Virus record (IMG/VR): IMGVR_UViG_3300010885_024601
Location: 1 to 62,714 of that record
Reading direction: 5' to 3' (one strand)
Source of the DNA: a virus
DNA length: 62,714 bases
This document shows positions 57,856 through 62,714 of the stretch, piece by piece; the first letter of the stretch is position 1; each line of letters starts with the position of its first letter. The notes beneath the pieces are model-generated. The model was not told the DNA's origin. It ran no database searches and saw only the letters and a list, made by a program, of their open reading frames with translations. The position numbers were made by a program, and so were the translations under genes.

Positions 57856-58160
57856 TATGCGCACCTCATCAGCTCGGCCCACTCTTCGCCCATGGTATCG
57901 GCCACGAATTCAAAACTGCCCTTGGTCCCCTCTTGCACTTGGGAGCGGCTCGGGATGTGATTCCCATAATAGTCTCGAGCATCACGCGGCCCCAGCATGC
58001 AGCATCCCGATTCAATCGCGTCCATCATGGCGCGGCCGTAGCTGCCCTGAAAACTCCACGCGCTGCCTGAATTAATGGCCCGCTGAATGCTCAAGTAATA
58101 CTCTTCGGCCGTGGCCTCTTCGTCGCATTCAATCGTCTCAATGTCGTTCAATGTAAGCAT
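57855..58160 (-). CDS. Hypothetical early-type protein, 101 residues
   Basis: ATG 58160 with leader AGAAAGGATAG (58165-58175). MLTLNDIETIECDEEATAEE, then YYLSIQRAINSGSAWSFQGS and YGRAMMDAIESGCCMLGPRD, a pattern I have seen in small phage proteins of unknown role. It shares a promoter with the zinc-finger gene. Confidence 0.72.
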   Translation of the reverse strand: MLTLNDIETIECDEEATAEEYYLSIQRAINSGSAWSFQGSYGRAMMDAIESGCCMLGPRDARDYYGNHIPSRSQVQEGTKGSFEFVADTMGEEWAELMRCA

Positions 58161-58193
58161 CTCTCTATCCTTTCTAGCCCCAGCACTATTACT

Positions 58194-58231
58194 GGTGCGA
58201 TAAGTATATCGCACCACGGCCCGCGGTCCAA
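58194..58231 (-). promoter_or_regulatory. Cassette promoter and operator-like repeat for gene 57855-58160
   Basis: Minus strand: TTGGAC (58226-58231), 17 bases, TATACT (58203-58208). The -10 is centred in the inverted repeat GGTGCGATA/TATCGCACC (58194-58215). Same geometry as the unit at 57586-57624 but a different repeat sequence. Confidence 0.75.
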
Positions 58232-58241
58232 TGAATAATTT

Positions 58242-58265
58242 CTATCGGGGCCGCGGCCCCGATAG
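58242..58265 (-). terminator. 24-base GC palindrome upstream of cassette
   Basis: CTATCGGGGCCG plus its exact reverse complement, followed leftward by AAATTATT. It is the sister of the palindrome at 57050-57073 and probably acts as a terminator or insulator for transcripts from the right. Confidence 0.65.
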
Positions 58266-58461
58266 CCCCCCGAACCACGGCCCACGCACCACCACCAAAG
58301 CCCCGCGGGCCACGGCCCGCGGCCCTCGCGCCACGTTTACAGCGCTAAACAGCAGGGACCGCGGGCCTAGTTTACGGGTTGAACATTACCCGCGTGACCT
58401 GTCCCCAATTACCCGCTCTTCCCTGCAGAAACGGGGCAACCTGTCCCTAATTAGTTGTTGG
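58266..58461. other. Gene-free GC-rich stretch
   Basis: No supported gene. It holds several copies of GCGGGCC/GGCCCGC-type sequence and two similar pieces, CCTGTCCCCAATTA (58399-58412) and CCTGTCCCTAATTA (58440-58453). These may be decayed cassette remnants or protein-binding sites. Confidence 0.5.
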
Positions 58462-58527
58462 TTAATCGAATTGATCTAAAAACCACCAAAGCAGCATAAA
58501 AACAGCAAGCCCCACGAATATCAACAT
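58462..58527 (-). CDS. 21-residue single-span membrane peptide
   Basis: The ATG at 58527 overlaps the stop of the upstream gene. The product MLIFVGLAVFMLLWWFLDQF(D) is one hydrophobic span with a short acidic end. The upstream 231-residue gene is translated just before it, so coupled translation is likely. Role unknown; too short for family detection. Confidence 0.45.
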   Translation of the reverse strand: MLIFVGLAVFMLLWWFLDQFD

Positions 58528-59216
58528 GCCACCACCTCGCGCCCGATATCGCCCGCCACATGATGACGCAGCAGGGAACCAGTAGGCAGCGATTTTGCAA
58601 ATGCTTTGATAGCCGCGGCGTCGTTGTCTGTCTTTGCTTTTTTGGTGCCGTGCCATTGGATCGCAGTAGGGCCGCTCGCAGCGTAGCAGCCACCTTCCCC
58701 CGTGCCTACTTTCTTAGCGCCCGTGCCATGGGCCACAAAAACAATGACGTCTTGGCGGTCAGGGCGTGCGCACAACGGGGAACCATTGCCGCATTGTGCG
58801 CAGGTGAAATTCTCGGCCAGCTCTGCAGGGCAGCGATAAAAACGCACGTCGTCAATTATTTGCGGCCATTGTGTGCCAGTAGGCGCGGCCAGTACAGCAG
58901 GGCGCCCCAAGCGCACAGCGGCCACAGCTTCGGCCGTGGTGTCACAGCTCGCATTGATCACAGTTTGCCCTTTCTTAGCCTTAGGCAGCAGGGCAGCAGC
59001 AAAATGCGAATAAGTCCAAGCGATACCACCACGGGGCACAGCGGCCAGCAATGCGGCCATGTACTCCGTGTCTAAATCATTGGATCCTGTTTCACTTTTT
59101 GGGTGCAGGGCGCAAGACTTAGGGCAGGTGCCATAGGTTTCGTGTGTGCCTGAGCGATAAGTAACAGCAATCGGGCCAGTTTTACGGTTTGCCGTTACGG
59201 CTACAGTTTTTAACAT
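58521..59216 (-). CDS. Cys-rich conserved hypothetical protein, 231 residues
   Basis: ATG 59216 with leader AGAAAGGATAG (59221-59231). MLKTVAVTANRKTGPIAVTY leads to YGTCPKSCALHP (CPxxC), AVPRGGIAWTYSHFAAALLP, ASCDTTAEAVAAVRLGRPAV, then FTCAQCGNGSPLCARPD (CxxC and Cys) and VIVFVAHGTGAKKVG. The Cys groups and Gly/His motifs suggest a metal- or Fe-S-binding enzyme-like fold. I have seen similar proteins in phages and plasmids but no proven function. Confidence 0.75.
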   Translation of the reverse strand: MLKTVAVTANRKTGPIAVTYRSGTHETYGTCPKSCALHPKSETGSNDLDTEYMAALLAAVPRGGIAWTYSHFAAALLPKAKKGQTVINASCDTTAEAVAAVRLGRPAVLAAPTGTQWPQIIDDVRFYRCPAELAENFTCAQCGNGSPLCARPDRQDVIVFVAHGTGAKKVGTGEGGCYAASGPTAIQWHGTKKAKTDNDAAAIKAFAKSLPTGSLLRHHVAGDIGREVVAC

Positions 59217-59246
59217 TTCTCTATCCTTTCTGTTGATGCAGCCACA

Positions 59247-59275
59247 ATTTTAGCAGCTTAATAACTGCGATCCAA
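59247..59275 (-). promoter_or_regulatory. Cassette promoter for gene 58521-59216
   Basis: Minus strand: TTGGAT (59270-59275), 17 bases, TAAAAT (59247-59252). GATCCAAT/ATTGGATC (about 59269-59295) flank an A/T-rich loop upstream and could form a stem. Leader ends in AGAAAGGATAG. Confidence 0.75.
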
Positions 59276-59309
59276 TTGATTTTTTATATTGGATCCAGCT
59301 CTTCAATAG

Positions 59310-59468
59310 CTATTGCGACATGTGCGAGTCAGTAGGTTCATATCTTTCATATTCCAAAAACACGGCAATCACCGTTTGTTTGGTGATTTTGAACTCGTCA
59401 GCAATTTCGGTGACGCTCCACCCAGCTGCATCCGCTTCAAAAATTTCTTCAATGAGGTCGTTTGTCAT
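59310..59468 (-). CDS. Small helix-turn-helix protein, 52 residues
   Basis: ATG 59468 with leader AGAAAGGATAG (59473-59483). MTNDLIEEIFEADAAGWSVT, then EIADEFKITKQTVIAVFLEY: a clear helix-turn-helix (about residues 15-38) with ADEFKITKQTV as the turn and recognition helix. It lies in the block of genes with operator-like repeats, so it may be their regulator. Confidence 0.75.
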   Translation of the reverse strand: MTNDLIEEIFEADAAGWSVTEIADEFKITKQTVIAVFLEYERYEPTDSHMSQ

Positions 59469-59498
59469 CTCTCTATCCTTTCTGTTGATGGAGCCATA

Positions 59499-59527
59499 AT
59501 CTTAGCACCACGATAACCACGGTCCAA
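59499..59527 (-). promoter_or_regulatory. Cassette promoter for the HTH gene
   Basis: Minus strand: TTGGAC (59522-59527), 17 bases, TAAGAT (59499-59504). The leader (ATGGCTCCATCAACAGAAA) nearly matches that of the 59216 gene, so these two cassettes are recent duplicates of one another. Confidence 0.75.
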
Positions 59528-59537
59528 TTGATTTTTT

Positions 59538-59957
59538 CTATTGCGTTTCGGTTTTTGATAGCCATGCATATAGGTCTGCCCATGGCATGCCATGCGACGG
59601 CCATACAGCAACTGCAGGATGTCTCAGGCCGTGCGCGGCCACGTCAATTGCATCACTGCCGCGGTATAAATGAATTCTCGCAGGCTTCAGCGTCGTGCCC
59701 CCCTCTTGCAGCACCAAAATAAAGCAGGGCCTACCCTTGGCAGCATGCCTCGTCAGGAATGAAATTTGATGCGGCCGCAGTGACACCTTCAGGCCACTCG
59801 CCACCACTTTCAGCTCCATCATCACAAAGCGATCATGTACGCCCACCAGCATGTCAGGAATGCCAAGGTTGACGCGGTTTTCAATCCGCTCAATGGCCAC
59901 ATCAAACCGCAGCAGGGCATCCCGCACGCGTGCCGAAAATCGTGCCTCAGGTTTCAT
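59538..59957 (-). CDS. VRR-NUC-like PD-(D/E)XK nuclease
   Basis: 139 residues from ATG 59957, overlapping the terminase small subunit stop. MKPEARFSARVRDAL has the early Glu, ENRVNLGIPDMLVGVHDRF the PD motif, and VMMELKVVASGLKVSLRPHQ the E-x-K and following Gln. This is the order of VRR-NUC or Holliday-junction-resolvase-like nucleases of phages. It may process branched DNA before packaging, in keeping with its place beside the small terminase. Confidence 0.82.
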   Translation of the reverse strand: MKPEARFSARVRDALLRFDVAIERIENRVNLGIPDMLVGVHDRFVMMELKVVASGLKVSLRPHQISFLTRHAAKGRPCFILVLQEGGTTLKPARIHLYRGSDAIDVAAHGLRHPAVAVWPSHGMPWADLYAWLSKTETQ

Positions 59958-60621
59958 CGTCGGGCTCGTCGTCGTTGTCGCGCTCAAAGATGTCCAGCGG
60001 GGGCTCTTCTACCCCTGCATCAAACACAGGGTCGCGCTCGCGGTCTATCGTCTCAATGACCTGCCCCGTGCTCGCCTCAATCAAAGCAGTAGGCGGCGGC
60101 CCACCATACAGTTTTTTGAGCTCGTCCAACTTCTTTTGGACCTCCTCTTTGCTCATGCTGTCAATGGTGCCCGTGCGAATCTCTTTGCGGTCCACATAGA
60201 TGCTGCCCAAAGCCTGCCCGCGGCGATATTCTGCCTGCACAGCGGCTGCATATGCCCCCGCGTCCAAAGCCTTGTCACGAATGATTTGCAGGTCCCGCAT
60301 GTGCCGTTCATACGATGTGTTGTACTTGCTGTTGAGCTCTGCCCTGTAGGCCTGAATGGCGGCCACCACGTGAGGGTTGATTTCAGGGTTGGTCAGCTTC
60401 CACGCCATCACCGAAGCAGAGGTTGATTTGTACCCTGCGCGGATCGCTGCCTCCTTCATGGTGACACGGCCATCCCCACTCACCAACTCAGTGATGAACT
60501 TCCATTCCTTAGCGTTGACAGTACGGGGCTGCTTACGCAGCGGGGCCACCTCTGTGGCCATTCGCGCAGCTGCCTTATCTCGCAGCGCAGGGGGCACGTT
60601 GTACACGTCCTTTTTGCCCAT
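59947..60621 (-). CDS. terS: Terminase small subunit
   Basis: 224 residues from ATG 60621. MGKKDVYNVPPALRDKAAAR and RTVNAKEWKFITELVSGDGR lead to a helix-turn-helix (VTMKEAAIRAGYKSTSASVM) and a long central helix region (INPHVVAAIQAYRAELNSKY). The C-terminal quarter is acidic and disordered. It should recognise the packaging site. It is split from terL by the 4-kb block of cassette genes. Confidence 0.85.
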   Translation of the reverse strand: MGKKDVYNVPPALRDKAAARMATEVAPLRKQPRTVNAKEWKFITELVSGDGRVTMKEAAIRAGYKSTSASVMAWKLTNPEINPHVVAAIQAYRAELNSKYNTSYERHMRDLQIIRDKALDAGAYAAAVQAEYRRGQALGSIYVDRKEIRTGTIDSMSKEEVQKKLDELKKLYGGPPPTALIEASTGQVIETIDRERDPVFDAGVEEPPLDIFERDNDDEPDDET

Positions 60622-60836
60622 TATTTGATTCTCCACAAGCGCCAGCCATTTTCAACGGTACGCAAGGAAAACTTCCAATCAAGCCCGTGGGCCTTGGTCC
60701 ACCGCATACCGCTAACACGTGCCTTGTCTGCATCAGGCCGCTCTGCAAACAAGATGCTGTCGCCTACCCCCATGTCATGGAAAGGGTACTTAGTCCGCAT
60801 GACTGGATACTCAATGCCATTGTCTACTTTGTACAT
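60621..60836 (-). CDS. Small conserved phage protein, 71 residues
   Basis: MYKVDNGIEYPVMRTKYPFH, DMGVGDSILFAERPDADKAR and WKFSLRTVENGWRLWRIK: a small beta-rich domain seen in many phages. The stop and the terS start share a base. It begins the leftward transcript from 60869-60898. Function unknown. Confidence 0.78.
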   Translation of the reverse strand: MYKVDNGIEYPVMRTKYPFHDMGVGDSILFAERPDADKARVSGMRWTKAHGLDWKFSLRTVENGWRLWRIK

Positions 60837-60868
60837 TTGGTAATTTCTCCGAAACTTTCCTGTACGCG

Positions 60869-60898
60869 ATTGTATCCCAGCGTACGCCCAGTGAACAA
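60869..60898 (-). promoter_or_regulatory. Leftward promoter before terS operon
   Basis: Minus strand: TTGTTC (60893-60898), 18 bases, TACAAT (60869-60874). GGAGAAATTACCAA precedes the ATG at 60836. It would drive the small protein, terS and nuclease genes. Confidence 0.6.
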
Positions 60899-60993
60899 GA
60901 GGCTGCCCTATAGAGACTTTTTGGGGAAGAGAGTGTTTTACAAAAACAAAAAGTGACTTCGCGGATCCCCCCTGAAAATTGCCTATTATTTAA

Positions 60994-61089
60994 TCAATTA
61001 CACCCAATAATAACCCTGTAATGTCTCCGACTACTCTCTACACCGCATGAATATTGATCCTTACGCCAATTACACCCATTACGCCAATT
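60994..61089. repeat. Iterated short direct repeats
   Basis: CAATTACACCCA occurs at 60994-61005 and 61067-61078, and TTACGCCAATT at 61061-61071 and 61079-61089, so that 61061-61089 reads as one 18-base unit and the start of a second. Iterons in an A/T-rich gap between divergent promoters could be operator sites or part of an origin. Confidence 0.6.
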
Positions 61090-61272
61090 CTCACAAAATA
61101 AAATAAAAAAACACCTCTTACCCTAAAATCCCCTATAGGGACCCTCAAAATAGCATAAGAACCCCGGTCCACGGACCAAAATCCATATATAGAACCCCTT
61201 TCCCCCCTCTGCCCCCACCTTGTATAGGTATAAACCCCTATAAAATAGTTCAAAAAAGAATTAAAAAAGTGT

Positions 61273-61300
61273 TTGCAAGTTCATAATCGTATGCTATAGT
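61273..61300 (+). promoter_or_regulatory. Rightward early promoter
   Basis: TTGCAA (61273-61278), 16 bases, TATAGT (61295-61300), with leader AGAAAGGATAG (61326-61336) before ATG 61341. It is the only clear promoter for the rightward early arm and uses the same leader as the minus-strand cassettes. Confidence 0.75.
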
Positions 61301-61340
61301 AACCCCGTTACTTACCAAAACCCCCAGAAAGGATAGCTAA

Positions 61341-61577
61341 ATGAACCCGAACATCAATGAACAAGACTTGGTCCGTGAGACGTTAAACGCGTCGCGCATG
61401 TTGTTGTCCATCCTGTCCGACAACTTCTCTAACCCCGTGGATGCCTACGTTGCCTTGGTCTTTACCTTGGCTTCTTTGTCCCATGGTATGGGCATTGATT
61501 TGGAGCACACCGTGGCGGGTGTGACCTCTGCTTACAACGATTTGGCTGCCAGCCGTGCAAAAAAGGATGACCTGTGA
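61341..61577 (+). CDS. First gene of the early arm, 78 residues
   Basis: ATG 61341 with AAAGGATAG five bases before it. MNPNINEQDLVRETLNASRM and LLSILSDNFSNPVDAYVALV form helices; the rest is GIDLEHTVAGVTSAYNDLAA. All-helical; no family known to me. Position directly after the early promoter suggests strong early expression. Confidence 0.7.
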   Translation: MNPNINEQDLVRETLNASRMLLSILSDNFSNPVDAYVALVFTLASLSHGMGIDLEHTVAGVTSAYNDLAASRAKKDDL

Positions 61578-61894
61578 TGCTTGACCGTACTTATTTCAAA
61601 TTTTTGGCACATTGTGACTCTACCGATTTAGGCGTGGACCGCGTTGCGGTGGCCTTGTTGGATGAGATCTGCTTGTGTGAGGTAGATCCGTTGACCGTGA
61701 CTGAAGCCATGTCGTTGGCCTATGTTGCTTCGCCTGCCACTGTTCACCGCAAGATTGACGAGTTGATTGCTGCGGGCCTGATTGAGCACAAGCAGGAGGA
61801 GGGCAATCAGCGCACCAAATTCTTGGTCCCCACGATGAAAGCCTTGGACCACTATGCCCGTTTGGGCGCAGCTATTCGGGAGGCGGTCAAATGA
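61577..61894 (+). CDS. Winged-helix DNA-binding protein, MarR-like
   Basis: 105 residues from ATG 61577, overlapping the previous stop. DPLTVTEAMSLAYVASPATV and HRKIDELIAAGLIEHKQEEG are the recognition and wing-leading helices, with NQRTKFLVPTMKALDHY as the wing and last helix, as in MarR or ROK-type winged helices. Second gene of the early arm, so probably an early regulator, perhaps of the shared-leader promoters. Confidence 0.78.
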   Translation: MLDRTYFKFLAHCDSTDLGVDRVAVALLDEICLCEVDPLTVTEAMSLAYVASPATVHRKIDELIAAGLIEHKQEEGNQRTKFLVPTMKALDHYARLGAAIREAVK

Positions 61895-62094
61895 AGGACA
61901 ACACACCAGCCTTTCCGACTGGAATCATCACCGACGATGTGGGCCTGATCGTTGGTGGCAGCAACGGCATGAACCTGCGCGATTACTTTGCTGCCAAAGC
62001 GATGCAAGCGTTAATTGACAACGATGGTTTGTTTTCAGAGATACCAACACAGGCTTACAAATTAGCAGACGCAATGATGGAGGCACGCAAATGA
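61891..62094 (+). CDS. Conserved small phage protein (MNLRDYFAAKAMQAL family)
   Basis: 67 residues: MKDNTPAFPTGIITDDVGLI, then GMNLRDYFAAKAMQALID and a helical end (AYKLADAMMEARK). This is a well-known small phage protein pattern (G-M-x-L-R-D-Y-F-A-A-x-A-M), often with a variable tail and no known function. ATGA overlap with neighbours. Confidence 0.85.
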   Translation: MKDNTPAFPTGIITDDVGLIVGGSNGMNLRDYFAAKAMQALIDNDGLFSEIPTQAYKLADAMMEARK

Positions 62095-62186
62095 CTTGGC
62101 CCTTCCCCCCATTTCCTAATCCATTGGATCAGGGCAACAGCATCCCGAAGTTCAACCCTGCCAACCATGAGGAGGCACCACTGTGA
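62091..62186 (+). CDS. Pro-rich 31-residue peptide
   Basis: ATG 62091 overlapping the previous TGA. MTWPFPPFPNPLDQGNSIPK ends with NHEEAPL. Pro/Phe-rich and likely unfolded. The last codons carry GAGGAG for the next GTG start. Translation is likely by coupling, but its function is unclear. Confidence 0.45.
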   Translation: MTWPFPPFPNPLDQGNSIPKFNPANHEEAPL

Positions 62187-62344
62187 ACTTAAACCAAGGA
62201 AAGGTGGCCGGTGGCCTCGTAGAGGAATTGCTGGATTTGGTCCACAAGTACGACGAGTCGCTGTACATGGCCACGGTGATCGGCTGCTTGGAGCTGGTCA
62301 AACAACAACTCATCAACGATGCGATGGAGAACAACGATGAATGA
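62183..62344 (+). CDS. 53-residue helical early protein with GTG start
   Basis: GTG 62183, with GAGGAG 6-11 bases upstream, overlapping the TGA of the previous frame. The product (MNLNQGKVAGGLVEELLDLV) is helical with YMATVIGCLELVKQQLINDA, ending MENNDE. No family is recognised. Confidence 0.6.
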   Translation: MNLNQGKVAGGLVEELLDLVHKYDESLYMATVIGCLELVKQQLINDAMENNDE

Positions 62345-62474
62345 CCGTGAATTATTTTTGAAAGCGCTGCACAACGCCATTGCTTGGCAAAACCGATGTG
62401 TCGAGCTCTATGAGCTGCTTGAATTGTTTTGCATGGATGCCGAAGCGGCCCATGCCCTTAAGGAGAACACATGA
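62337..62474 (+). CDS. 45-residue helical early protein
   Basis: ATG 62337. MNDRELFLKALHNAIAWQNR and CVELYELLELFCMDAEAAHA, ending LKENT with AAGGAG in the last codons. Its C-terminal part is repeated at 1-60 by the contig overlap. Function unknown. Confidence 0.6.
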   Translation: MNDRELFLKALHNAIAWQNRCVELYELLELFCMDAEAAHALKENT

Positions 62475-62542
62475 GCTCTCGCTGGGCCCCTTTGATCGTC
62501 ACGCTGCTGATCTGTGCGGCGTATTACTTAGCAAAGAATTGA
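62471..62542 (+). CDS. 23-residue single-span membrane peptide
   Basis: ATG 62471 in an ATGA overlap, with AAGGAG before it. MSSRWAPLIVTLLICAAYYL(AKN): one membrane span. The left copy (57-128) has Leu for Ile. Role unknown. Confidence 0.5.
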   Translation: MSSRWAPLIVTLLICAAYYLAKN

Positions 62543-62550
62543 GGTGAAGC

Positions 62551-62714
62551 ATGACGTTACCCTTTGACATCTGTCGTTGTGTTGGCGTGAAGGATGACCG
62601 TAATCGTTTGGTTACACCTTGTGCAACCTGCCGCAGAGTGTTGGAGCAAAAACCTAGTGGGCCAAGAACCCCGTGGTTTATGAAGCCCCCGTTGAAAGAC
62701 GGTGAGTGTGAGCA
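62551..62714 (+). CDS. Small Cys-rich early protein, runs past the contig end
   Basis: ATG 62551 after GAGGTGAAGC. The frame (MTLPFDICRCVGVKDDRNRL, then VTPCATCRRVLEQKPSGPRT) is open to the end and would continue from base 301 to the stop at 317-319 on the circle, giving about 60 residues. CRC and CATC suggest a small zinc-binding protein. The left copy is broken by sequence differences. Confidence 0.7.
   Translation, partial: MTLPFDICRCVGVKDDRNRLVTPCATCRRVLEQKPSGPRTPWFMKPPLKDGECE

Larger units (their letters stand above)
60837..61340. other. 504-base divergent regulatory region, possible origin
   Basis: No credible gene; a 71-residue minus-strand frame (61038-61253) has low-complexity character. 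The stretch holds divergent promoters (60869-60898 leftward, 61273-61300 rightward), direct repeats at 60994-61089, A/T-rich tracts (61095-61112) and the palindromes CCCTATAGGG (61131-61140) and GGTCCACGGACC (about 61169-61180). This would suit early control and perhaps replication start. Confidence 0.65.
62415..62714. repeat. Right copy of 300-base terminal overlap
   Basis: Matches 1-300 in order with eight base changes. All small frames are intact in this copy, so it is the better sequence for the join. Removing one copy gives a circle of 62,414 bases. Confidence 0.9.

Noticed and set aside
61131-61145. CTATAGGGA resembling the core of a T7-type phage promoter
   Set aside because: No phage-type single-subunit RNA polymerase gene is seen in the genome and the upstream part of the T7 consensus is absent. 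The motif is part of a short palindrome.
61038-61253. 71-codon minus-strand frame in the early regulatory region
   Set aside because: Gly/Arg/Val/Tyr-rich low-complexity translation over A/T-rich repeats and no ribosome site.
1-62714. Temperate phage with integration site
   Set aside because: No integrase, excisionase or attachment core was recognised. Small HTH proteins alone do not show lysogeny.

Overview
The window looks like one complete, circularly closed genome of a tailed double-stranded DNA phage of about 62.4 kb. The last 300 bases repeat the first 300 with eight mismatches, so the contig overlaps itself. No integrase, repressor-integrase pair, RNA polymerase, tRNA gene or tape-measure gene is recognisable. 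The virion genes (portal, HK97-type capsid, gp4-like adaptor, nozzle-like protein, several very large internal proteins) fit a short-tailed, podovirus-like particle. The sigma70-type promoters, purine-rich ribosome sites and the families of small early genes suggest a Gram-negative proteobacterial host, plausibly a freshwater betaproteobacterium; the host is inferred, not shown.

Layout. (1) From 61341 through the contig join to 5172, on the plus strand, lies an early arm of about 30 very small genes, mostly joined by 4-base ATGA overlaps, ending at a strong terminator near 5175-5196. (2) From 12032 down to 5195, on the minus strand, lies the replication operon: two small proteins, a probable single-strand-binding-type protein, an archaeo-eukaryotic-type primase, a UvrD-like helicase and a family A DNA polymerase. 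(3) From 12121 to 14339, on the plus strand, lie a SNF2-like helicase and a RecB/MGME1-like exonuclease. (4) From 60836 down to 14352, on the minus strand, lie packaging, head, neck, fibre, lysis and internal-virion genes. This long block is broken by an inverted two-gene island (acetyltransferase and HNH protein, 44033-44853). Between the two terminase genes it is also broken by a 4-kb set of small early-type genes, most of them preceded by their own promoter.

How it works together. The small and large terminase subunits package DNA. Portal, scaffold, a GroES-like co-chaperonin, capsid and decoration-type proteins build the head. Adaptor and nozzle-type proteins close it, and several repetitive fibres, one YadA-like, probably contact the host. 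Four large Ala/Gly/Gln-rich proteins at the end of the late block are probably ejected with the DNA. A lysis cassette (M15 peptidase, two or three small membrane proteins, a coiled-coil membrane protein) lies between the fibres and the internal virion proteins.

The most unusual DNA-level signal is an 11-base leader (AGAAAGGATAG) found at eight promoters. In the 55.9-59.6 kb segment it sits in a repeated cassette of -35, -10, gene-specific inverted repeat and leader. The DNA polymerase has Leu at the position equivalent to E. coli Phe762, a small basic gene is embedded out of frame in the end of the portal gene, and two fibres are built from exact-period tandem repeats.
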